DNA of 64,000 nucleotides from Nonomuraea dietziae (GCF_014195505.1 NZ_JACIBV010000001.1:3472001-3536000), one strand, 5' to 3'; shown: positions 15,770 to 24,708, counted from the stretch's first letter. Notes: a model not told the origin generated them from the letters alone. Numbers and translations are program-made.

Positions 15770-17574
15770 CAACGCCGCGTGAGAGTCGGCGGGCTTTCCG
15801 CCGGCTCTCATTCCAACCGGGGGCGAGCGGGGAACCGCTCGCCCCCTCCACGTCCATTCGTAAGACGTTCGCCGAGTTCTGGCCGAACACCAAGGGTCTG
15901 CGCTGGCTGTTCGTCTGCGGCATGATCCTCGCGATCGTGGCGGCGCTGTGCGAGGTCGCGGTGATCGCGCTGTTCGGCTACATCACCGACAAGGTGCTCA
16001 CCACGGGCGACCTGAGCGCGTTCTGGGCTCCGGCACTGGGCTGGCTGGGGCTGACCGCCGTGGCGGGCGGTGTCGCCTTCGCCGGCACCATGACGACGGC
16101 CCTCGGTTCCGAACGGTTCCTGCTGCGGCTGCGCGACCGGGTCTTCGGCCACGTCCAGCGGCTCACACCCGACTATGTCGACAACCGGCGCCTGGGCGAC
16201 CTCATGGCCAGGCTCACCGACGACATCGAGGCCATCGAGCAACTGGTCGGATCCGGGCTGGTCAAGGTCTTCACCACGGTGGCCACCGTCATCTTCTTCT
16301 CCGCGGCGGCCTTCTTCATCAGGTGGGATCTCGCGCTGGTCACCATGGCGCTGATCCCTGCCTTCCTGCTGGTCTCCAAGGTGTTCGCCTCCAGGTTCAG
16401 GACGGCGGCGGCGCGCGAGCGGCTCAGCAACGGCATGATGAACAGCGTCATCGAGGAGGGCCTGTCCAACCAGGCCCTGGTCCAGGCCTACAACCGGCAG
16501 GAGGCGGAGGCGCGCCACCTGCACAGGGAGGGGCGCACGTGGCTGCGGGCCAACATGACGCAGGCCCGGCTGTCGGGTCTGTACGGGCCCGCCGTACAGG
16601 TGCTGGAGACGGTCTGCCTGATCGTCATCATCGGCTTCGGCGCGTGGGAGATCGCGCAGGGCAAGCTCACCCTGGGCGGGCTGCTGGCCTTCGCCGCCTA
16701 CCTGGCCTATCTCTATCCGGCGGTGCAGTCTCTCGGTGAGATCGCGCTCACGGTGTCGGAGGCGGCCGCGGGCTCCGACCGCGTCATGGAGGTCCTGGGC
16801 ACCGAGCCCACGGTCACCGACCGGCCCGGCGCGGTCGATCTGAAGGAGCGAGGTCCTGGGCGGGTGGAGTTCGCCTCGGTGGGCTTCACCTATCCATCGC
16901 GCAGGCAACCGGTGCTGCGCGGGCTGTCCTTCACCGTCGAGCCCGGTGAGGTGCTGGTGTGCACGGGGCCGAGCGGCTCGGGCAAGTCGACGATCACGAA
17001 GTTGCTCATGCGCTTCTACGATCCCGACTCCGGCGCCGTCCTGCTGGACGGCACCGACATCCGCGAGCTGACCAGGCACTCGCTGCGCGACCACGTCACG
17101 CTCCTGCAACAGGAGAACCTGCTGTTCTCGGGAACGGTCAGGGACAACATCGCCTACGGCCGCCCCGACGCCTCGCAGGAGGACGTGGTCCGCGCCGCCA
17201 CCCTGGCGGGGGTGCACGACTTCGTGATGGCGCTGCCCAAGAGGTACGACACGCGGATCGGGGCGCGGGGGCGGCTGCTGTCCGGCGGTCAGCGGCAGCG
17301 CCTGGCGATCGCGAGGGCGATCCTGCGGGACACGCCCGTGCTGGTGCTCGACGAGCCGATGACGGGGCTGGACGAGAAGACGGCGGCCCAGATCATGGAG
17401 CCGCTGCGGGTGCTCATGGCGGGCAGGACCACCATTCTCATCACCCACGACCTCAGGCACGTGCCCGTGGACGCCCGGGTGATCGCACTCGAGCCCCTCA
17501 CGCGCGCCGCTCCCCTGCGGATCCGGCACGCGCAGGGTCTCAGGCGCGGAAGGGGGTCGATCACGGGCGCATGA
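15757..17574 (+). CDS. ABC exporter, fused permease and ATPase
   Basis: A half-size exporter with about six helices followed by a nucleotide-binding domain. First helix: LRWLFVCGMILAIVAALCEV. Motifs: Walker [11 protein letters not shown]-loop LLQQENLLFSG, signature LLSGGQRQRLAIARA, Walker B VLVLDEPMTGLDE with catalytic Glu, H-loop LITHD. The start is uncertain. GTG triplets at 15757-15765 overlap the peptide's WWW codons and would couple translation, giving 605 residues. ATG 15922 would cut into helix 1, and only an ATT lies between. Exported substrate: the upstream peptide, a drug or a lipid. It ends 2 bp before a large terminator, so peptide and exporter form one unit. Confidence 0.85.
   Translation: MVVVATPRESRRAFRRLSFQPGASGEPLAPSTSIRKTFAEFWPNTKGLRWLFVCGMILAIVAALCEVAVIALFGYITDKVLTTGDLSAFWAPALGWLGLTAVAGGVAFAGTMTTALGSERFLLRLRDRVFGHVQRLTPDYVDNRRLGDLMARLTDDIEAIEQLVGSGLVKVFTTVATVIFFSAAAFFIRWDLALVTMALIPAFLLVSKVFASRFRTAAARERLSNGMMNSVIEEGLSNQALVQAYNRQEAEARHLHREGRTWLRANMTQARLSGLYGPAVQVLETVCLIVIIGFGAWEIAQGKLTLGGLLAFAAYLAYLYPAVQSLGEIALTVSEAAAGSDRVMEVLGTEPTVTDRPGAVDLKERGPGRVEFASVGFTYPSRRQPVLRGLSFTVEPGEVLVCTGPSGSGKSTITKLLMRFYDPDSGAVLLDGTDIRELTRHSLRDHVTLLQQENLLFSGTVRDNIAYGRPDASQEDVVRAATLAGVHDFVMALPKRYDTRIGARGRLLSGGQRQRLAIARAILRDTPVLVLDEPMTGLDEKTAAQIMEPLRVLMAGRTTILITHDLRHVPVDARVIALEPLTRAAPLRIRHAQGLRRGRGSITGA
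15781..15846 (+). terminator. Double hairpin between peptide ORF and exporter (attenuator candidate)
   Basis: Stem 1 is GAGAGTCGGCGG (15781-15792) with CCGCCGGCTCTC (15798-15809), one G-T wobble and a 5-nt loop. Stem 2 is GGGGGCGAGCGG (15819-15830) with CCGCTCGCCCCC (15835-15846), perfect with a GGAA tetraloop. Both lie within 80 bases after the peptide stop and before the exporter's first membrane helix. GGCGG inside the peptide's last codons (near 15752) could pair with CCGCC of stem 1, giving an alternative fold. Confidence 0.6.
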
Positions 17575-17576
17575 CC

Positions 17577-17628
17577 CGCGCGGCCGCGCAGCTCCGCTCA
17601 GTTCCCAGGCGGTCTGCGCGGCCGCGCG
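17577..17628 (+). terminator. Terminator after ABC exporter
   Basis: A perfect 15-bp inverted repeat, CGCGCGGCCGCGCAG (17577-17591) with CTGCGCGGCCGCGCG (17614-17628), begins directly after the stop codon. It has a 22-nt loop and very high GC content. Confidence 0.7.
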
Positions 17629-17767
17629 CTGCTCGGCAAGGGATGAGTCGCGTGCCGGGACAAATCGCAACTCACTCTCACCACATGCAACTCATTGCGA
17701 AATGACGCAAGCGTCATCCATGATGCGAGGGTCACGGTGCTGAGTGTGCGAAGGTGAGGACGAGGCG

Positions 17768-20554
17768 ATGGCTGGGTTACGGGCACGCGCGCGACGGGCG
17801 GTCGCCAAGGTGGTCGCGGGCATGGTGGCAGGCGTGATGGCGGGCGCCGCGCTCGCCCTGCCGTCCGCGCCGCCGGCGGCCGCGCGGGGCGAGGAGCTCC
17901 TGCGCGCGGACTTCACCGGCGGCATGGCGGGATGGCGGGCCGTGACCGGCTCGCTGTCGGAGTGGACGACCGCCGAGGGGCGCGCGACGGTGGACACCAG
18001 AGGGCAGACCTCCGGCCGCTACCTGACCCTCGATCCCAGGCTCGACCTGCCCGAGAACTACGAGGTCACCGCCCGCGTCAGGGTCGAGGCGACAGGCGGG
18101 GCGAGCAGCAGGCCCTTCAACCTCATCACCGACTGGGCCGACCCCGCCGACGTGCGCGCCGCCAACCTCGCCGCCCAGGTGATGCCCGGCGGCGGGATCA
18201 CGGTGGCCAGGCCGCTGGCCACCACCACTGTCTGCTCGGGCCCGGGGCCGCTGGTCGTGCAGGGCGACTGGTTCGACCTCACCGTACGCAGGGCTCGCGG
18301 CGTCGTCGTGGTGGAGATCGCGGGCGAGCGCGTGGCGAGCGTGGCGGCGCGTGAAGGGTCGGGAACGATCGGCATCGGCGTCTACCTGGCCAAGATCTCG
18401 ATCGACTCCCTGGTGGCGCGCACGCTGCCGCAGATCCCCTCCGACCACCCCGCCCAGCCCGGCGGGTGCTCGTGGAGCGCGGCCGCCAAGCTCGTCATGG
18501 TCAACCAGAGCGGCTACGACCTCGAGGGGCCGAAGCGGTTCACCGCGCCGAAGGCGGCCGACGGCACCGCCTTCACCGTCGTCGACGAGGACGGCGCGGT
18601 CCGCTTCTCCGGGGCCGTGAGGGGCGGGGTCGGCGACTTCACCGCCTTCCGCCCGGCGGACGCGGGGCCGTACAGGGTGGTGGTGGAAGGCAGCGGGAGC
18701 TCCTTCGACTTCGGCATCGGGCCCGCGTGGACCTTCCGCGTCGCCTACCGGCGGGCCATCGAGTTCATGAGCGGCACCCGCTGCTACTTCGGCGACGCGG
18801 GTGTGTCGTGGGCCGGGTTCAACGCCTCGCAGTGCGGCTGGAGCGTGATGTGGCGCGACGGCGACACCTACTCCTTCGAGATCCCCACGCTCGTCGACCT
18901 GTACGCCGCCAACCCCTCGGCCTTCGAGGGGCTGCGTCTCGACACCGCCGTGTACAAGGGCCTGCGCCATCCGCTGCCGGCCGACGCCCCCGAGATCGTA
19001 CGGCTGATCGCCTGGGGCACCGAGATGCTGCTCGACGCCAGGGTCGACACCACCCTGTGGAAGGAGCAGCTCGCCTCCTTCCTGGCCGCCTACCCCGACC
19101 TGTCGCCCTGGGTGCCGCGAGCCCTCTACGAGGAGGTTCGCGACTACCTGTTCCCGATCTGGGGTCAGCAGGAGCGCGGCAGGTTCAACTCCCCCTACGA
19201 CTACACCGCGCACACCGGTGACCTGTTCCAGACCTACACCCAGCTCGGCACCGGCAAGGGCGAGTTCCCTCCCGGCCACTCCATCAGGCCGAACCTCGAC
19301 ATGTACGAGGTGGCGCTGCGCGAGGGCCGGACGGACGCGGGCCGCTACCTGGCCGCCGCCACGGCCAACGCGCGCTGGATCGTGGACAACCTCGACTGGG
19401 CCGACCCGCGCACGACGAAAGGACAGCGGCAGTCGGAGTACGTCACCGTCCCGTCCCTGGTGCGCTTTCTGACCGAGTATCCGGGGCACGCCCCCTCAGG
19501 TCTCCTGGCGAAGATCGAGGCATGGGCGCGCACCGCCGTCGACCGCTCGGGCAACCTCTGGGACTTCAGGAAGTACTCCGCCGACCGGTGGACGATCCCG
19601 TCGTTCAGCGGCGGCGGCACGGGCAGCGACCCCAACGAGACGGGCAACGTCGCAGGGTTCGCCGCTCCGGCGCTCGCCGCGGCAGGGGTCGTGCGCGACC
19701 CGAGCCTGGCCGCCAGGCTGCGCGAGGTGGCGGCGGCCCACGTGGACAACATCTTCGGGCGCAACCCCACCGGCAGGCACGCGACCTACCGCGCGACCAC
19801 GGAGCGATGGGGCTTCGAGGGGGCCGACCTCGGCTGGTTCAGCGAGTACCAGGGCGGCGTCGGCATGCTGCAGGGCGTGCCAGGGGTGCTCGACGGCTCG
19901 CCGAAAAACGGGCACTACCCCTTCAACCCCGCTGTCGGCAACATCGGCCACACCGAGGGCTGGGTCTCGTTCAACACCGCGTGGAACGCCTCCCTCGCCT
20001 GGCTGGCCGCCGACCGTACGGCGGTGCGCCTGCTCGGCCCCGAGGGCGCGCCGGTCACCAGGGTGCAGCCGGACTCCCCCGTCACCGTCGAGCTCACCGC
20101 GCCGCTCAACCTCACCGCGGGGGCCCTCGACAGCGCCGAGGTCGAGGTGCGCGTCGGCGACGAGGTGGTCGAGGTGACGGTGAAGGAGAGCGCCCCCGAC
20201 GCCGCCACCCTGCGCGGCGTGATCACGCCCTCGCAGCTGGGCGCCTCACCTGGCGAGGTGCTCGTCGCCTCCTACGGTCACGGCGACTTCGCCCGCTCGG
20301 TCCGCGCCCCCGTCACCGCGTGCGCGCGGGACTCCGCGCCGACGGTCGTCGTCGGGGAGGCCGACTCGGGCGTGCCCAACGCGGAGGACCCGCAGGGGTG
20401 CTCCCTGGCCCAGCGGCTCGGGCTCGACAGGACCTGGCCCGACCACGGGAGCCTGGTCTCCTACGTCGCCCGCGAGTCGCGAGCACTGGCCGCTGAGGGG
20501 CTCCTCACGGCGGCGCAGCGCGCCAGGCTGATCTCGACGGTCGCGGGGAGCTGA
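17768..20554 (+). CDS. Large secreted GH9-like glycoside hydrolase
   Basis: An exported protein of 928 residues. After the signal peptide (about 1-40, MAGLRARARRAVAKVVAG) comes a beta-rich, concanavalin-like region (45-225). A cellulase N-terminal Ig-like domain follows (about 240-320: KLVMVNQSGYDLEGPKRF), then an (alpha/alpha)6 region with NPTGRHATYR and GHTEGWVSFNTAWNASLAWLA, which resembles the C-terminal signature of GH9 with its catalytic Glu. A C-terminal beta domain closes it. ATG 17768 was preferred to GTG 17744 because GAGGACGAGG lies just upstream. It probably cuts a plant polysaccharide; classical cellulase activity is doubtful because the GH9 Asp pair is not clearly seen. It carries no GntR box. 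Confidence 0.7.
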   Translation: MAGLRARARRAVAKVVAGMVAGVMAGAALALPSAPPAAARGEELLRADFTGGMAGWRAVTGSLSEWTTAEGRATVDTRGQTSGRYLTLDPRLDLPENYEVTARVRVEATGGASSRPFNLITDWADPADVRAANLAAQVMPGGGITVARPLATTTVCSGPGPLVVQGDWFDLTVRRARGVVVVEIAGERVASVAAREGSGTIGIGVYLAKISIDSLVARTLPQIPSDHPAQPGGCSWSAAAKLVMVNQSGYDLEGPKRFTAPKAADGTAFTVVDEDGAVRFSGAVRGGVGDFTAFRPADAGPYRVVVEGSGSSFDFGIGPAWTFRVAYRRAIEFMSGTRCYFGDAGVSWAGFNASQCGWSVMWRDGDTYSFEIPTLVDLYAANPSAFEGLRLDTAVYKGLRHPLPADAPEIVRLIAWGTEMLLDARVDTTLWKEQLASFLAAYPDLSPWVPRALYEEVRDYLFPIWGQQERGRFNSPYDYTAHTGDLFQTYTQLGTGKGEFPPGHSIRPNLDMYEVALREGRTDAGRYLAAATANARWIVDNLDWADPRTTKGQRQSEYVTVPSLVRFLTEYPGHAPSGLLAKIEAWARTAVDRSGNLWDFRKYSADRWTIPSFSGGGTGSDPNETGNVAGFAAPALAAAGVVRDPSLAARLREVAAAHVDNIFGRNPTGRHATYRATTERWGFEGADLGWFSEYQGGVGMLQGVPGVLDGSPKNGHYPFNPAVGNIGHTEGWVSFNTAWNASLAWLAADRTAVRLLGPEGAPVTRVQPDSPVTVELTAPLNLTAGALDSAEVEVRVGDEVVEVTVKESAPDAATLRGVITPSQLGASPGEVLVASYGHGDFARSVRAPVTACARDSAPTVVVGEADSGVPNAEDPQGCSLAQRLGLDRTWPDHGSLVSYVARESRALAAEGLLTAAQRARLISTVAGS

Positions 20555-20566
20555 CCGCGTCTGCCG

Positions 20567-21286
20567 TCACCGCTCTCGCCGGGCCAGCGGCTGCCAGCCG
20601 AGGCCGGCGAGAGCGGGCGACCAGTCCAGCACCCGCCGTTCGTGGTCGCCGGTGATCGTGTAGGCGGCGTGGCCTGGCTCCGCGCGTTCGAGCGCGGCGA
20701 GGAAGGCGGCGGCCACGTCGCTTCCCGCGGTGACCACGTCGTGGTGCTCGCCCCCGTAGGCGTGCCACTCCTCGTCGGGCATGGGTCCGACCAGCCGCAG
20801 GACGGTGACCGCGAGCCCGTGCTCCACCGCCGCCGCCTCGCACACCTGCTCGCCGAGCCGCTTGGTGAGGCCGTAGGCGTCGGTCGCGTCGGGTTCGGGG
20901 CTGGAGGTGTAGTCGCGTGCGGTGTAGTCGGTGAAGACCGACATGCTGCCGGCGTAGACGGCCCGCCGCACCCCTGCCGCGGCGCAGCCCTGGAGGGTCA
21001 CGTAGGTCCCCGTCACGTTGGCCGCGAAGTGGCTGGCCACCCACTCGGGCCCCTCACGCCAGCCCGTCTTGCGCCCCATGGCCAGGTAGACGACGGCGTC
21101 CTGGCCCTCGGCCGCCCGCTCGACCGCGCCCGGATCGGTGACGCTGCCGTGGAAGAACTCGCTGCCGTGGAAGGGCTCGTCACGGGGAGGGCTGAGGTCC
21201 ATGACGCGGACCGTGTGGCGGGTGGCGAGCACGGGCACCACGAGCCTGCCCACGGCTCCCGACCCGCCCGCCACGAGCACCCGCAC
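20567..21286 (-). CDS. NAD-dependent epimerase/dehydratase family protein
   Basis: An extended-SDR enzyme of 239 residues with Rossmann motif VLVAGGSGAVGR (3-14) and an active-site YGLTK after a SMSVFTD loop. The length and the DATDAYGLTKRLGE context resemble uronate dehydrogenase-like or sugar dehydrogenases as much as epimerases. The GTG start at 21286 lies 1 bp after the stop of the creatininase-family gene, so translation is coupled. It is the last gene of the leftward operon and converges with the GH9-like gene, 12 bp away. Role inferred: oxidation or epimerisation of the imported sugar. Confidence 0.8.
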   Translation of the reverse strand: MRVLVAGGSGAVGRLVVPVLATRHTVRVMDLSPPRDEPFHGSEFFHGSVTDPGAVERAAEGQDAVVYLAMGRKTGWREGPEWVASHFAANVTGTYVTLQGCAAAGVRRAVYAGSMSVFTDYTARDYTSSPEPDATDAYGLTKRLGEQVCEAAAVEHGLAVTVLRLVGPMPDEEWHAYGGEHHDVVTAGSDVAAAFLAALERAEPGHAAYTITGDHERRVLDWSPALAGLGWQPLARRER

Positions 21287-21287
21287 C

Positions 21288-22043
21288 TCACGCCTCCGCT
21301 TCGGCCGCGAAGGCGCGGGCGAACTCCAGCGCTCTGCCGTACGCGGTCGCGACGATCTTCTCCCCCAGCTCCTGGCCCGCCAGGCGGGCGTCGCCGAGCG
21401 CGCCGCCCGCCGACAGCGCGTCGTAGACGAGCGGCAGGTCCACCCTCGGCGCGGGCGGCGCGGCATGCGGCAGGACGGGGAGCGCGGGGTCGGGCGGCCC
21501 GATCCGGTCCGCGCGGACGACCTGAGGCGCCAGCGCCATCGCCACCGACGTCTCGCCCTCGCAGGCGTGGCCGTATCGCTCGCTGCCCATCAGGTCCTGG
21601 ATGAGATCGCCCGCCAGCGTCGCCCACATGACGTGAGCCATGATCACCCCGTGGTCGCGCCGCAGCTCGCGTCCGGCGAGCCTGACCGCGTCGACGTTAC
21701 CGCCGTGGCCGTTGACCACGAGGATCCTGCGCAGCCCCGCCGCCGCGAGCGACTCGGCCACGTCGCGCAACACGCCCAGCAGGGTCGCGGGCCTGAGGGT
21801 GAGAGTGCCCGCGAACGGCAGGTGATGCTCCGACAGCCCGTACGGCAGGCCGGGGCAGAGCACCGCCGCATGGCCGAGGTCGGCGGCGAGCCTGCGGGCG
21901 AAGGAGTCGGCGATGGCGAAGTCGGTGTCGTAGGTGAGGTGCCTGCCGTGCTGCTCGGTCGAGCCGAGGGGCAGGATGGCGATCCTCGCCCTGGCGAGGG
22001 CCTCGTCGATCTCGTCGGTGACCATCCGCGCGAGTTCGTTCAC
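21288..22043 (-). CDS. Creatininase-family amidohydrolase/C-C hydrolase
   Basis: A metal-dependent hydrolase of 251 residues. Metal-ligand motifs of the family are present: LPLGSTEQHGRHLTYDTD (Glu, His, Asp), VVNGHGGNVDAV and HACEGETSVAMA. The start is GTG 22043 behind GGAGGAA. Family members include creatininase, MftE-type proteins and IolN-type hydrolases that open keto-inositols. Given the neighbouring Gfo/Idh/MocA dehydrogenases, cleavage of a keto-cyclitol or keto-sugar is a more attractive guess than creatinine, but this is inference. Confidence 0.88.
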   Translation of the reverse strand: MNELARMVTDEIDEALARARIAILPLGSTEQHGRHLTYDTDFAIADSFARRLAADLGHAAVLCPGLPYGLSEHHLPFAGTLTLRPATLLGVLRDVAESLAAAGLRRILVVNGHGGNVDAVRLAGRELRRDHGVIMAHVMWATLAGDLIQDLMGSERYGHACEGETSVAMALAPQVVRADRIGPPDPALPVLPHAAPPAPRVDLPLVYDALSAGGALGDARLAGQELGEKIVATAYGRALEFARAFAAEAEA

Positions 22044-22077
22044 CTGGTTCCTCCATGTGTTCTGACAGGGTGCCGGT

Positions 22078-23070
22078 TCATGGCGCGTTCCGGGCGAGGC
22101 CGTCGAGCACCCGCATCGCGGGCAGGACGTCGTCGACCGTGCAGGCGGGCCGCCGCCCCCGCGTGATCGCGGTGACGAAGTCGCGGTCCTGGCGGGCGAG
22201 CCCTTCGCGCTCCATGCGGTCGCCGTCGCCGCGGTCGACGAGGACGCCGTCGTGGTCGCGCAGCGCGCCTCCCGACAGGTGCAGGGTGCGGTCCTCGGCG
22301 ATGATCGTCAGGTCGCGCACGGCCAGGCGCGAGTGATAGGAGAGGGCGATCGTGGCCAGCCCGCCCCCTGGCGCGCGGAGCACGGCCGCCACGTCCATCG
22401 GCTTCCCGCTGCCCTGCCACGGCTCGCCGCGCGCCCCTCGCACGACGACCGCCCCCGAGGCGTCGCCCCCGCGCTCGCGGGCGGACTCGGCGCCGAGGAA
22501 CCACAGGGCCGCGTCGACGGTGTGCGCCCCGTGGTGCCACAGGACGTCGTCGCCCCAGTCCCTGGGGCGGCCCTCCATCCCGAGATCGCGCTGGCGCATC
22601 ATCAGCGTGCGGGCCACGACGTGCGTCACGCGCAGCTCGCCCGCCTCGACCAGCTCACGGACGGCGAGGTAGGGCGCGCAGTGGCGCAGCGTGTGCGCGA
22701 CGGCCAGTCGCCTGCCGGTCCGCGCGGCGGTCCTGGCCAGCGACTCTGCCTCGCCCAGGCTGAGCGCCACGGGGATCTCGCACAGCGTGTGGAGCCCGGC
22801 GCGCAGGGCGGCCTCCGCCTGTGCGGCGTGGTAGGCGTGCGGCGAGGCGATGACCACGGCGTCGAGCCCCGGGTGGGCGAACAGGTCGCCGGCGGTCGCG
22901 TGGACGGCGGGCGGACCGTGGCCGGGCGTGGCGTGGGCCTCGGCGAACGCCGTGGCCTGCTCGCGGTCGGGCCCCGCGACGGCCGCCAGCACCGCGCCCG
23001 CCTCCGCCAGCGCGTCCGCGTGCCGTCCGGCGATGCCGCCGGGGCCGACGATGCCCACGCGCACGCTCAT
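22078..23070 (-). CDS. Gfo/Idh/MocA-family oxidoreductase
   Basis: An NAD(P)-dependent sugar or cyclitol dehydrogenase of 330 residues. The Rossmann start is VRVGIVGPGGIAGRHADAL, and the motif equivalent to EKP reads CEIPVALSLGEA, so the usual catalytic Lys is replaced by an Ile-Pro context. WHHGAHTVDAALWFLG supplies the family's downstream His region. ATG 23070 overlaps the preceding amidohydrolase gene by 4 bp. The missing EKP lysine suggests altered chemistry or an unusual substrate. It belongs to the leftward island operon. Confidence 0.88.
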   Translation of the reverse strand: MSVRVGIVGPGGIAGRHADALAEAGAVLAAVAGPDREQATAFAEAHATPGHGPPAVHATAGDLFAHPGLDAVVIASPHAYHAAQAEAALRAGLHTLCEIPVALSLGEAESLARTAARTGRRLAVAHTLRHCAPYLAVRELVEAGELRVTHVVARTLMMRQRDLGMEGRPRDWGDDVLWHHGAHTVDAALWFLGAESARERGGDASGAVVVRGARGEPWQGSGKPMDVAAVLRAPGGGLATIALSYHSRLAVRDLTIIAEDRTLHLSGGALRDHDGVLVDRGDGDRMEREGLARQDRDFVTAITRGRRPACTVDDVLPAMRVLDGLARNAP

Positions 23071-23834
23071 GGGGCGAGCCCGAACAGCTCGCGGGCCGCG
23101 CCGCCGAGGATCTGCCGCTGGTCGTCCTCGGTGAGGTAGGGCCGCTCGAGGACGTGCCTGACGGCGGCGGCGTAGTCGCCCGGTGCGGGGTCGGGCCTGT
23201 TCCAGTCGCCGCTCCAGGTGATCCTGCGCGCGCCGTACGCGGCGACCGTCTCGCGCAGGTACGGGTCGGCGTCGGGATACGGGTACGGCGTGCCGCTGTT
23301 GGCGTGGAAACCGCCCCACATGGTGTAGGTCAGGGGGCGGGCCGCGAGGGCCAGGAAGCGGTCGAAGGCGGCGCGGTCGGCGTCGGGGTAGGTGGTGAAG
23401 CCGACGTGTTCCAGCCGTACGGGCAGCTCCGGCAGTTCGGCGAGCAGAGCGGCGAAGCGCGGGCTCGCGATGTCCTCCAGCGGCCCCCTCACGCTGGCGA
23501 CCAGCCCCTCGGCGGCGATCGCCCGCCAGAGCGCCAGCGGGTCGGGGCCGGGTGAGCGGGTCTCGGCCCACAGCCTGACGCCCCTGACCAGGCCGGTCGC
23601 GGCGAGCCGCGCGACGTGCGCAGGGGCGCCGTGGGTGTCGGCCTCGACCATCGCGACGGCGGCGAACCTGCCGGGGTGCGCGGCGACGAGGCCGGTGAGG
23701 TAGGAGTTGTCGGCGTTGCCGATGAACTGGACGAGGACGGCGCCCTTCACCCCGGTCTGCGCCATGGCGGGCAGGTAGTCCTCGATCGGCGGGTACTTCC
23801 ACCTGCCGACGTGCACGTGCGAGTCCACGATCAC
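23067..23834 (-). CDS. Amidohydrolase-2 family protein, probable sugar-acid lactonase
   Basis: A TIM-barrel metal hydrolase of 255 residues in the COG3618/amidohydrolase-2 group. VIVDSHVHVGRWKYPPIEDY carries the HxH metal motif, and LEHVGFTTYPD and ITWSGDWNRP give the later His and Asp positions. Relatives include L-fuconolactonase and other aldonolactonases. The start is GTG 23834, overlapping the upstream dehydrogenase gene by 4 bp (GTGA). Next to sugar dehydrogenases and enolase-type dehydratases, a lactonase step is the natural role. The exact lactone is not known. Confidence 0.83.
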   Translation of the reverse strand: MIVDSHVHVGRWKYPPIEDYLPAMAQTGVKGAVLVQFIGNADNSYLTGLVAAHPGRFAAVAMVEADTHGAPAHVARLAATGLVRGVRLWAETRSPGPDPLALWRAIAAEGLVASVRGPLEDIASPRFAALLAELPELPVRLEHVGFTTYPDADRAAFDRFLALAARPLTYTMWGGFHANSGTPYPYPDADPYLRETVAAYGARRITWSGDWNRPDPAPGDYAAAVRHVLERPYLTEDDQRQILGGAARELFGLAP

Positions 23835-24661
23835 CGGTCGGCCACCCTGACCATGGCCTGGGTCCCGCGCTCGCCGCCGTGCGCGGCGCGCACCCGCTCG
23901 GCCAGCTCGGCCACCCGGTCGGTGCCGGGCATCGGCAGTTCGCCCGCCGCCTCGCGGATCAGGCCCAGATCCTTCGTGAAGTGGTCGAGCTTGAAGCCGG
24001 GCTCGAGGTCGCCTTCGGCCAGGCGTGACCACAGGTAGTCCAGCAGAGGGGAGCCCGCCACGCCCGGCCTGACCGACTCGCGGACCCTGCCGACGTCGAG
24101 CCCGCCGTGCACCGCCAGCGCGTACGCCTCGCAGGCGGCCAGCGTCGCCCCCGCCACGAGCGTCTGGTTGACCAGCTTGGCCAGCTGTCCCGAGCCAGGC
24201 GGCCCGTGGTGGACGACGGTCGATCCCATGAGCTCCAGCAGCGGCCTGACGCGCTCGAAGGCGGCGGGGTCGCCGCCCACCATGATCGACAGGGTGCCCG
24301 CCCCCGCACCCGCGGGGCCGCCGCTCACCGGGGCGTCGAGCACGGCCACGCCCCTGCGCTGCCCCTGCGCCGCCCATGTCCTGGCCAGGGCGGGGGCGGT
24401 GGTGGAGCAGTCGACGACGACCGTGCCGGGAGCCGCGCCCTCCAGCACCTCGGCCATGACCTCGGAGGGGAAGGGCAGCATCGTGATCACCACCTCCCCC
24501 TTCACCTCCGCGACCGTCGCCGCCGCGCTCGCGCCCAGCTCCACCAGCGGGCCCGTACGGCCGGCCGTGCGGTTGTGCGCCGTCACCCGATGCCCCGCCC
24601 CGAGGAGGCGCCGGGCCATCGGCTCGCCCATCAGGCCGGTACCGATCCATCCCACATGCAT
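23831..24661 (-). CDS. 3-Hydroxyisobutyrate dehydrogenase-family oxidoreductase
   Basis: A beta-hydroxyacid dehydrogenase of 276 residues. The N-terminal MHVGWIGTGLMGEPMARRLL is the classical signature. The substrate loop DAPVSGGPAGAGAGTLSIMVGG and the catalytic Lys in GSGQLAKLVNQTL are intact. Relatives reduce tartronate semialdehyde or 3-hydroxyisobutyrate. Here it may reduce a semialdehyde released by aldol cleavage. The start at ATG 24661 was chosen because the fold begins there; an ORF start at 24703 would overlap the operator and the upstream stop. Confidence 0.9.
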   Translation of the reverse strand: MHVGWIGTGLMGEPMARRLLGAGHRVTAHNRTAGRTGPLVELGASAAATVAEVKGEVVITMLPFPSEVMAEVLEGAAPGTVVVDCSTTAPALARTWAAQGQRRGVAVLDAPVSGGPAGAGAGTLSIMVGGDPAAFERVRPLLELMGSTVVHHGPPGSGQLAKLVNQTLVAGATLAACEAYALAVHGGLDVGRVRESVRPGVAGSPLLDYLWSRLAEGDLEPGFKLDHFTKDLGLIREAAGELPMPGTDRVAELAERVRAAHGGERGTQAMVRVADR

Positions 24662-24698
24662 GGTCAACGACTCTACGGTCCGAACGGCCGAAAGAAAA

Positions 24699-24708
24699 GA
24701 CATAGGTC
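24699..24708 (+). promoter_or_regulatory. GntR box 1 (GACATAGGTC)
   Basis: A copy of the island's 10-bp box in the 45-bp gap between the enolase-family gene and the hydroxyacid dehydrogenase gene, overlapping the former's stop codon. It suggests an internal regulated promoter for the downstream half of the operon. Confidence 0.5.

Noticed and set aside
15593..15811. Minus-strand ORF antisense to the Arg/Trp peptide (Pro/Ala-rich, 72 codons)
   Set aside because: It is the complement of the Trp/Arg codons, has no good ribosome site, and would include the hairpins. The plus-strand frame has far better initiation signals.
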